Origin: Benzoatithermus sp963720725 | GTDB lineage: Bacteria > Pseudomonadota > Alphaproteobacteria > Geminicoccales > Geminicoccaceae | Assembly (NCBI GenBank): GCA_963720725.1 | Contig: CAVRGN010000013.1 | Location: forward strand, 62,001 to 126,000 | Reading direction: 5' to 3' | Length of the DNA stretch: 64,000 nt | Part shown: positions 59,101 to 64,000 of the stretch, in pieces | Position numbering within the stretch: the first letter of the stretch is position 1 | How the letters are laid out: each line of letters opens with the position of its first letter | The notes under the pieces: generated by a model | What the model was told of the DNA's origin: nothing | Databases searched by the model: none | What the model saw: only the letters and a program-made list of their open reading frames with translations | Translations under genes and position numbers: made by a program

Positions 59101-60839
59101 AGGTGCGCCCGGACGAGTTCCCGATGATCGACCGCAGCCGTCTCTACGGCAACCCCCGGGACCGCGAGCGGCTCTACGACGACATCGCCGGTGGCGGCCG
59201 GATCGAGGGTCGAGAGATCGTCATGCGCACGGCGACGGGCGACGAGTTCCCGGTCATGCTGACTGCGCGCAGCCTGACCTACGAGGGCAGCCCCGCCTGC
59301 GTCATGAGCTACCTCGACTTCAGCGCGCTCAAGCGCGCCGAGGCGGCCCTGCGCGCGAGCGAGCAGAGGTTCCGCAGCATCGCCGAGGCCCATCCCATGC
59401 CGCTGGTGATCGTGCGGAAGCTGGATGGCCGGCTGCTGTTCGCCAACCAGCCCTTCCGGGAGCTGTTCCGAATGGGCCGGGAGCGGCTGGAGCAGCTATC
59501 GCCGGAGCAGTTCTACGCCGATGCCGCAGCACGCGAGCGGTTCCTGGCGGAGATGCGGGCCGACGGCATGGTCGAGGGGCTGGAGCAGAACCTGCGGCGG
59601 TTGGACGGGTCGACCTTTCCCGGCGCCACGACCTCGCGCCTCATCGAGTATGAAGGCCAGCCGGCGTTCGTGACCTCGGTGGTCGATCTCACCGAGCGAC
59701 GGGCGGCCGAGGCGGAGATCCGGCGCCAGCGCGAGTTGCTGCACCAGAGCGAGAAGCTGGCCGCCCTGGGTGCGCTGCTCGCCGGCGTCGCCCATGAGCT
59801 CAACAACCCGCTCTCCGTCGTCGTCGGCTACTCCAGCATGCTGCAGGAACTCGCCCAGGACGAGGCCTCGCGCCAGCGGGCGGCCCGGGTGCACGGCGCG
59901 GCGGAGAGGTGCGCCCGGATCGTCAAGACCTTCCTCGCCATGGCGCGCTCCCGTCCGCCACAGTACGGGCCGGTCCGTCTGGGCGAGATCGCCGAGAACG
60001 CCCTGGAGCTCGCGGGCTACGGACTGCGCACCGCCGACATCGAGATCGTGCGCGAGTTCGATCCCGAACTGCCCGCGGTCTGGGGCGACAGCGACCAGCT
60101 GCACCAGGTGCTCACCAACCTGATCGTCAACGCGCGGCAGGCATTGCTGCAGGCTCCCGCACCCAGGCGGCTCCTTCTCCGGCTGCACGCCGAGGGCGAT
60201 CGAGTGGTGATCGAGGTCGAGGACAATGGTCCCGGCATCCCGGAAGCCGTGCGCCAGCGCGTCTTCGAGCCCTTCTTCACCACCAAGCCGCAGGGCGTCG
60301 GCACCGGCGTCGGCCTGTCCGTGTGCCTGGGCATCGTCACCGCGCACGAGGGGCGCATCGATCTCTGGAGCGAGCCGGGCAGGGGTACGCGCTTCAAGGT
60401 CATCCTGCCTCTGCCGGCCGTCCCACCGACGATCGACGCGCCGATGGTGCCGCCGGTCGCCGGGCCTGCGCGCGGCCGGGTGCTCGTGGTCGACGACGAG
60501 GCGGAGATCGCGGAGCTGGTGGCAGAGCATCTGCGCCGCGACGGCCTCACGGTCGCGGTGGTCGCCAGCGGTAGCCAGGCATTGGCGCGGCTGCAGAGCG
60601 AGCCGTTCGACGTGGTGGTGAGCGACCTGCGCATGCCGGACCTGGACGGGCCGGCGCTGGTAGCGGCCCTGCGGCAGCACCATCCCGAGCTGGCGCGCCG
60701 CGTGGTCCTGATCACCGGAGACGCCCTGGGGGCCGAGTTCAACGAGGCCATCCGCGACGCCGAGCTGGCCGTGTTCGAGAAGCCGCTCGACATCGCTGCA
60801 TTGCGGGGCGAGGTACGGCGGCTGCTGGAGGCGGCATGA
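53151..60839 (+). CDS. Giant membrane hybrid histidine kinase with about 14 PAS domains and a C-terminal receiver
   Basis: The product is about 2562 residues. A first membrane helix (YALLLSAIAVPLLVLVIALA) and a second (PYAIILVGLMLSLLAAHFLL, near 54240) enclose a ~340-residue periplasmic Cache-like sensor (IAAPQLQWSYYLSAQGDFMT, AAPVYAGDRFMGVVGTDILL). Then come about 14 PAS units: three of the type AAAESIPDGLAIFD...YNSRYP at ~54475, 55225 and 55590, each with HPxMGxDY; two classical ones at ~54850 and 55950; five near-identical ones from 56325 in 384-base steps; and four more to 59700. The HisKA domain has the phospho-His in LLAGVAHELNNPLS (~59793). The HATPase has NLIVNARQAL, VEDNGPGIPE and GVGTGVGLSVCLGIV. 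The receiver Asp is in VVVSDLRMPDLDG (~60624). ATG 53151 follows GGAGG; GTG 53070 is an alternative. The stop overlaps the next regulator (ATGA). Confidence 0.9.
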   Translation: MVKEHARRLTRHYALLLSAIAVPLLVLVIALALQQFSGQRDALLDELAGRAHAERIALEPVLRAATGHVRGLREYAEDRLSGRLPQPESPLRRELGEREHANGVVGVHLDGLEGTAVAGRTGNVLGDPSLLRRPPEAMAELDQALDMFAPMRLAHIAAPQLQWSYYLSAQGDFMTMFPFAPGAEFVPLDGYRSMAELIARWLGDEVFLAGTPARNPDRMPYWTPIHADAGGAGLVVSHAAPVYAGDRFMGVVGTDILLSHLRELLTTANWPMGEILIVSDAGEVLAATGEGQQPANATAAPALPPALATLPLAELLHSRGGFRELSGWAVLAEPVQGTPFTMLYLIAAPDLTALILPRFKPYAIILVGLMLSLLAAHFLLQGRFVRPALRLVRHIQDESDGRRGQVRTVPALWQPWFDAVSEAFATGRDSQRRVEASEARLRAAAESIPDGLAIFDAEDRLTFFNSHYPQHLTDNLRSTLALGRRWREWNREAAALGPVYHPEMGEDYLERRIADRDLATVDREHRLIDDRWVRVRESRMPDGGRVLLTSDTTAERRDRQERAMIATAMAQVGDSIEITDASYRLLYVNPAFTQLTGFTVEEALGHRPAELVQSDQHPAEFYAEIDRVTRAGRIWQGRIVGRHKSGTLIHQDATVSPVFDEQGRLVNFVAAKRDVADAIRAEAALRASEARFLAAAESIPDGLVILDAEDRIVFHNSRHPEMLPPALREGLRLGIRFSDWLREGLARGPVYHPDMGADYGERRLAGRGKDRTEREHKHVDGRWVRIREAPMPDGGRVLLTTDITDRREAEARFLAAAESIPDGLAILDSEDRFVFYNSRYPSHLPTNLRKVLRLGQRFEDWINAGAAIGPIYHPDMGQDFVAQRLALRTADEHEHEHKLIDGRWCRVRESRMSDGGRVLLASNVTERRRRQQQLSLLAMAVDQVGDAVEIADAGGRCTYVNPAFVKLTGFTPDEVKGRNVRDLLRSGRHDQGFFDAIDRCLQQGRNWQGRLVNRRKDGELVSQDTTISPLRDRSGDITHYVAVKRDVTEREKAEAAIRASEARYRAVVDTQTEFIARITPDGRLNFVNDAYCRYYGQSRETLLGRVFNEFTDTMPEDRERDAAHLRALSLEHPSRTIELRRRLPDGRTRWVQWTDTAIFDDNGDLAEIQSVGRDITDQRDGELALRASEARYRALVETQTEFVLRQRADGSLTFVNQAYCRYVGKTRQEMLEAGWNELDMIAPEDRARYEEHLLALEPDRATASIEIRAILPDGSERWELWVDTGIFDSDGRLLEVQSVGRDITERKQAEFALRENEARYRALVETQTEFVLRQLPEGRLTFVNEAYCRYVGRPREELLSPAFNGLDMMVPEDRPRFDAHLRRLTPERPTAVMETRAVLPDGSLRWERWVDTGIFDANGQLIELQSTGRDITDQKNGEMELRASEARYRAVVEGQTEFILRLDPDGFLTFVNDAYCRYRGVPREAMLNRFNDVAHYPPEQQALIRAAWAGLTPEAPTVTYELVKPYADGSQRWEEWTDTAVFRPDGRVVEYQAIGREVTQRKLAEQSLRASEARYRALIETQSEFIIRRRPEGQLTFVNEAFCRYTGLAREEMLAPGWNDYDLIVSEDRERHERFLASLTPATPAGTIEIRAILPDGRRRIEQWNSVGVFDASGKLIEIQAVGRDVTERREAERALQQSEARFRLIAESVPLPIAITAVDRNCILFINAMGREVFGLEMGTTDVEAIRAVWADADSREEIDRRIAAEGSVEQAEVRMRRRDGSLFDAILSARPLNYGGERAVLGVITDIGERRQIEEALRESEARLAALMDNAPLVVHLKDREGRYLLANPESAKIFGREPEQVVGRTAQEIFPPEEAGTISCHHQEVLETGQTHFHEEYQPSLDAYRWSMVIRFPIRDAQGEIAVVGCFALDITRSKLAEAEVKASAERFRTIADIHPTPMVITRMGDREVLFANRACYDVFKVRPDEFPMIDRSRLYGNPRDRERLYDDIAGGGRIEGREIVMRTATGDEFPVMLTARSLTYEGSPACVMSYLDFSALKRAEAALRASEQRFRSIAEAHPMPLVIVRKLDGRLLFANQPFRELFRMGRERLEQLSPEQFYADAAARERFLAEMRADGMVEGLEQNLRRLDGSTFPGATTSRLIEYEGQPAFVTSVVDLTERRAAEAEIRRQRELLHQSEKLAALGALLAGVAHELNNPLSVVVGYSSMLQELAQDEASRQRAARVHGAAERCARIVKTFLAMARSRPPQYGPVRLGEIAENALELAGYGLRTADIEIVREFDPELPAVWGDSDQLHQVLTNLIVNARQALLQAPAPRRLLLRLHAEGDRVVIEVEDNGPGIPEAVRQRVFEPFFTTKPQGVGTGVGLSVCLGIVTAHEGRIDLWSEPGRGTRFKVILPLPAVPPTIDAPMVPPVAGPARGRVLVVDDEAEIAELVAEHLRRDGLTVAVVASGSQALARLQSEPFDVVVSDLRMPDLDGPALVAALRQHHPELARRVVLITGDALGAEFNEAIRDAELAVFEKPLDIAALRGEVRRLLEAA

Positions 60840-61543
60840 CCGGCCCGGCGCGCATCGTCGTCGTCGACGACGAGCCCGAGCTGCGCCTCCTGCTCGAGGA
60901 CTATCTCGGCGCCCACGGCCTTGCGGTGCGCTGTGCCGCGTCGGGCGCCGAGCTCGACCTGCTGCTGGCGCGGGAGCCCGCGGACGTCCTCGTCGTCGAC
61001 GTCAACATGCCGGGCGAGGACGGCTTTGCCGTCGTCGAGCGCCTGCGCGGCTCCGGCAGCGCCGTCGGGATCCTCATGCTGACCGCCGCCGGCACGGTCG
61101 AAGACCGCCTGTTCGGCCTCGGTGCCGGAGCCGACGACTACCTGCTCAAGCCGTTCGAGCCGCGCGAGCTCCTGGCCCGCATCCGCAGCGTGCTGCGGCG
61201 CCTCGCCTCGCCGCCCGCGACCTCGGACCCGGAGCGCGCGGTGCGCTTCGGCCGCTGCCGGCTCGACCTCGAGGCTCACCGTCTGCTCGACGCCCAGGGC
61301 GGCGAGATCGCCATCACGGCCATGGAGTTCGACCTTCTGGCCACCTTCGCGCGCCACCCGCACCAGGTGCTCTCGCGTGAGCGGCTGAGCGAGCTCGCGC
61401 ATCACCGCGCGCTCGAGCCGGCGGACCGCAGCATCGACATCCGCATCACCCGGCTGCGCCGCAAGCTCGAGCCCGACCCCGCGCGGCCGAGCGTCATCCG
61501 CACCCTGCGCGGCGAGGGCTATGTGTACGACCCCGGCGGCTAG
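60836..61543 (+). CDS. OmpR-family response regulator, coupled to the giant histidine kinase
   Basis: The 235-residue protein has a receiver with VVVDDEPELRLLLEDYL, phospho-Asp in VLVVDVNMPGEDGF, Thr in ILMLTAAG and Lys in DYLLKPFEPREL. The winged helix has FGRCRLDLEAHRLLDAQGGE, ITAMEFDLLATFARHPHQVL, DIRITRLRRKLEPD and VIRTLRGEGYVYD. ATG 60836 overlaps the kinase stop by four bases, making it the likely direct output of that kinase. It is clearly related to the divergent regulator at 52217-52909 (same ending RTLRGEGYVY versus KTVRGAGYIY), which suggests an ancestral duplication around the kinase. Confidence 0.9.
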   Translation: MTGPARIVVVDDEPELRLLLEDYLGAHGLAVRCAASGAELDLLLAREPADVLVVDVNMPGEDGFAVVERLRGSGSAVGILMLTAAGTVEDRLFGLGAGADDYLLKPFEPRELLARIRSVLRRLASPPATSDPERAVRFGRCRLDLEAHRLLDAQGGEIAITAMEFDLLATFARHPHQVLSRERLSELAHHRALEPADRSIDIRITRLRRKLEPDPARPSVIRTLRGEGYVYDPGG

Positions 61544-61887
61544 CTTCCCGGGGACCATGCCGCTGCGGTCATCGCGCCGGCGCCGGCGACGGGCCATGTC
61601 GAGGCACAAAGCCTTACGATCTCGACAATCGCGCATCTTCTGGTGCGCTCGCCGCCTGATCCGCACCCTTCTGAAGCGAAGATTGCCCAGCCGCCTCGAA
61701 TAGCAAATCCTCCCCTACCGGCTGGTAAGAGAGATAGCGTCATTTGTCCGCAGCCATCCCGACGATCCGACGACATTTGCGGCCGTCACCGAAGCGGAAC
61801 TCCTGGCGCCTCACCTTCTCCATCCGGTCGAGCCTGCACCAGACGTGGGTGGCATCCTGCCAGACATCTCCGGCATGCGTCTGTTCA
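61544..61887. other. Intergenic stretch without recognised gene
   Basis: About 340 bases between the response regulator and the next possible gene show mixed composition, including an AT-richer patch near 61680-61745 that could hold a promoter for the downstream plus-strand genes. No frame here resembles a protein and no repeat or RNA signature was seen. Confidence 0.4.
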
Positions 61888-62205
61888 GCTCGGATGGAGC
61901 CTGCGATATCTCGTCTTCTATGGCAGGTGTTCGACCTGTCGCGCTGGAAGATGGTGATGCGGAATCTGGGGAACTTCGAGCACCGGGGCGAGCGGCTGCT
62001 GACGGTCGACAGCTATGCCGGTCGGCTGATCGCCGGCCGCCTGGACGGGAGCCTGGATGTGGTGTTCGAGAACGGCTGGGTCGTTCCGGATGAGGCACCG
62101 GTGAGACTGCAGGTCATGAACGCAACCGAGCTGACGCCTCGGACGTTCCGTCGCCTGGAAGGTTCATGCGGCGAGCCGAATGATCTAATGCTTAGCTCGT
62201 TCTGA
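61888..62205 (+). CDS. Hypothetical protein, doubtful
   Basis: From ATG 61888 an open frame of about 105 codons reads MEPAISRLLWQVFDLSRWKM, FEHRGERLLTVDSYAGRLIA and DVVFENGWVVPDEAPVRLQV. The codon pattern is mixed and the frame extends upstream to ATG 61744 in sequence that does not look coding. No family is recognised and no ribosome-binding site is obvious. It could be a small gene, the decayed end of a larger one, or noncoding. Confidence 0.3.
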   Translation, partial: ARMEPAISRLLWQVFDLSRWKMVMRNLGNFEHRGERLLTVDSYAGRLIAGRLDGSLDVVFENGWVVPDEAPVRLQVMNATELTPRTFRRLEGSCGEPNDLMLSSF

Positions 62206-62225
62206 CCAATGGAGTGCCACCAACC

Positions 62226-62480
62226 GTGACGACCAAAAACGCAGTCCGCGTACTGATCATCGCCACCCTCTGTGTGCTGGCCGCGCCGGGGACTTCCTTC
62301 GCCTATGTCGGTCCCGGTCTCGGCGCGGGCGCGATCGGCGCAGTGGTAGGCGTCATCGGTGCGGTCTTGCTCGCCCTGTTTTCCATCGTCTACTACCCGA
62401 TCAAGCGCGTCATGCGGCGGCGCAAGACGGCCGGTTCCACCGCGCCGATGCCGGCCGGCGACAAGAAGACCCCGGGATGA
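62226..62480 (+). CDS. Small glycine-rich membrane protein
   Basis: The 84-residue protein has an N-terminal signal-like helix (AVRVLIIATLCVLAAPGTSF). It is followed by FAYVGPGLGAGAIGAVVGVI and LLALFSIVYYPIKRVMRRRK, a glycine-zipper helix ending in a basic stop-transfer segment, then a short polar tail. The pattern YVGPGLGAG...YYPIKR is familiar from small proteins next to polysaccharide and sulfotransferase-like genes, but I know no function. The start is GTG 62226; GTG 62214 is also possible. The stop overlaps the sulfotransferase start (ATGA at 62477-62480), so the two are coupled. Confidence 0.7.
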   Translation: MTTKNAVRVLIIATLCVLAAPGTSFAYVGPGLGAGAIGAVVGVIGAVLLALFSIVYYPIKRVMRRRKTAGSTAPMPAGDKKTPG

Positions 62481-63934
62481 TCTGGCTCGTCCTCGGGCTG
62501 GCGACCCTGGCGAGCTGCGCGCTGGTTCAGCGCCTGCCAATCCTCGTGCACTTCCGCCGCGCCAGCGGCCAGGCCAGCCGGGCTCTGCGCCTGATCGCCA
62601 ACGGGGCGGTCTCGGATCATTGGAAGGAGCGGGTCCTGCCGCGCTACGCGGCGCGGCTCGCCTTCGACTCGGTCAGCGGCTTCGGCTTGCTGGTCGCGGC
62701 ACTCGCCCCCTTCCTGCTGCTCATAGTGGTCGACATGATCTGGCCGCAGGGCATCCAAGCCGCCATGCTCGGCTGGCCCGGCCTCGCCTTCGTCATGGCC
62801 GTGGCATTCATCTATCTGGGCCTGTCGCGGTTTTGGTCCAGTTCCGGCTCGGCGGCGTCGGTCGACGCTTCCGGGTACTCGCCCCTATCCCGGGCCCTGC
62901 ACCGCTTGGCGCTGGCCCGGCCGGGCCAGGTCGAGATGCAGTTCGACCTCGAGCGCGCCACCGCGCCGCTGCCGCCGGCAGGCGCCGAAGAGGGGCGTCA
63001 CGTGTTCGTGGCCGGTCTCGCGCGCGCCGGCACCACGGCCCTGACCCGGGCGATCCACGCCAGCGGGGCCTTCGCCTCGTTGACCTACCGCGACATGCCC
63101 TTCGTCGCCGCACCGAACCTGTGGGCCCGCCTCGCCGGGCGCTCGCGCCGCGAGATGGTGCGGACCGAGCGGGCGCATGGCGACGGCGTTCTGGTCGACT
63201 ACGACAGCCCGGAAGCGCTGGAGGAGCCATTCTGGCGCGCGTTCTGCGGCGACGCCTACATCCATCCGCAGGCCTTGCTGCCGCACCCGGTGGATTCGGA
63301 CACCCGGGAGAACTATCGCGCCTTCGTCTCCCACGTGCTGGCCCGCTACGGACGTTCCCGCTACCTGGCCAAGAACAACAACAGCCTGCTGCGGCTGGGC
63401 TCCCTGCTGCAGACCTTTCCCAACGCCGTGGTCCTGCTGCCATTCCGCGATCCAGCGGCGCAGAGCCGCTCGCTGCACCGCCAGCATGCGCGGTTCGCCG
63501 CGAGCCCGGACCCGTTCGTGCGCGACTACATGACCTGGCTGGTGCATCACGAGTTCGGGCCGGACTACCGGCCCTACATCGTCGACGGAGAGCGCCCTGG
63601 CGGCTCGCCGCAAGACGTCGAGCATTGGCTGGCGGTCTGGATCTCGGTCTACCGTCATCTGCTGACGGCGGCCCAGGCGGGCGGAGAGGCGGTCGTGCCG
63701 GTCGCATACGAGGATCTGTGCGCTGCCGACGGCGTTGTCTGGCGGGCACTCTGCCGCCGGATCGGCATGGAGCCGGAATCGCCAGCGTTCACGGCGGCGG
63801 CCGCGCAGCCCCTGGCGGGCGAGCCGGGCCTGCTGCACGAGGCGCGTTCGCTCTACGATTTGTTGCGACACCTGTCGTTGCAGCGTCTGGACCTTCCGAA
63901 CGGCGGGCGATACGCGGAGCGTGCCGTCGCGTGA
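62477..63934 (+). CDS. Membrane-anchored sulfotransferase family protein
   Basis: The 485-residue protein starts with an N-terminal helix (IWLVLGLATLASCALVQRLP) and two more hydrophobic segments (LLVAALAPFLLLIVVDMIWP; WPGLAFVMAVAFIYLGLSRF), then a cytoplasmic-type PAPS-dependent sulfotransferase domain. The 5'-phosphosulfate loop is VFVAGLARAGTTALTRAIHA (near residue 178), and the 3'-phosphate-binding segment is VVLLPFRDPAAQSRSLHRQH (near 320). KNNNSLLRLGSLLQTFPN and VVPVAYEDLC are also typical. It may sulfate a membrane or envelope glycan or lipid; the acceptor is unknown. It is translationally coupled to the small membrane protein. The last 66 bases of the window contain nothing recognisable. 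Confidence 0.8.
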   Translation: MIWLVLGLATLASCALVQRLPILVHFRRASGQASRALRLIANGAVSDHWKERVLPRYAARLAFDSVSGFGLLVAALAPFLLLIVVDMIWPQGIQAAMLGWPGLAFVMAVAFIYLGLSRFWSSSGSAASVDASGYSPLSRALHRLALARPGQVEMQFDLERATAPLPPAGAEEGRHVFVAGLARAGTTALTRAIHASGAFASLTYRDMPFVAAPNLWARLAGRSRREMVRTERAHGDGVLVDYDSPEALEEPFWRAFCGDAYIHPQALLPHPVDSDTRENYRAFVSHVLARYGRSRYLAKNNNSLLRLGSLLQTFPNAVVLLPFRDPAAQSRSLHRQHARFAASPDPFVRDYMTWLVHHEFGPDYRPYIVDGERPGGSPQDVEHWLAVWISVYRHLLTAAQAGGEAVVPVAYEDLCAADGVVWRALCRRIGMEPESPAFTAAAAQPLAGEPGLLHEARSLYDLLRHLSLQRLDLPNGGRYAERAVA

Positions 63935-64000
63935 TCTGGCTGCCGCAAAGATCGGTTCCAGCGTCGCCCTGACTGGTCAGTCGGCGCGGCGGCGTGCATG

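Noticed and set aside
57837..59393. Further long minus-strand open frames under the PAS kinase
   Set aside because: High G+C leaves few stop codons in the antisense frames. The products are unlike any protein and overlap a continuous, motif-rich gene.

Overview
This 64 kb window is high-GC DNA, roughly 70 percent G+C by eye, apart from one AT-richer patch at about 2.87-3.77 kb. Gene content fits an alphaproteobacterium of the Rhodospirillales/Rhizobiales type: a MatPQMAB-type malonate TRAP locus with a GntR-family MatR, a Rhizobiales-like polyol locus with a SorC regulator and paired ABC ATPases, single-chain L-serine dehydratase and large PAS histidine kinases. The exact taxon cannot be set from sequence alone. 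No rRNA, tRNA or CRISPR array was found.

Layout. 0-7 kb is accessory: the end of a type II NADH dehydrogenase, an Xre/MbcA-RES toxin-antitoxin pair, a decayed type I restriction locus (hsdS and hsdR full of single-base frameshifts, no hsdM) and a hicBA module enclosed by two near-identical 107-bp direct repeats. 7-16 kb holds sdaA beside a fragment of a serine hydroxymethyltransferase gene, a dihydropyrimidinase, a frameshifted secreted hydrolase, an internally deleted MarR-GNAT gene, uronate dehydrogenase, a secreted Hint-domain (intein-like) protein, an ECF sigma/anti-sigma pair and a glyoxalase. 16-23 kb holds a DUF2339 membrane protein, a glutamine-synthetase-family enzyme, a YdcF protein and MepA.

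22.9-29.6 kb is the least explained region. It has three neighbouring proteins that share an uncharacterised domain, one of them fused to cadherin-like repeats, plus a collagen-like protein translationally coupled to the second. 29.7-36.3 kb is a malonate uptake and activation operon (matP-Q-M-A-B) with divergent matR, a promoter and a palindromic operator. 36.3-47.7 kb is a ten-gene, mostly overlapping operon on the minus strand: SorC regulator, ABC importer (binding protein, two permeases, two different ATPases), FGGY kinase, 2-hydroxyacid dehydrogenase, class II aldolase and a GlpD/EryB-like flavoenzyme. It looks like a polyol or tetritol pathway.

48-64 kb holds a eukaryote-type Ser/Thr kinase with TPRs, glmS, two OmpR-type response regulators on either side of a giant hybrid histidine kinase with about 14 PAS domains (five in exact 384-nt tandem), then a small glycine-rich membrane protein coupled to a membrane-anchored sulfotransferase. 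Single-base frameshifts without nonsense mutations recur in several otherwise well-conserved genes. They may be real decay or sequence errors, and are marked individually.
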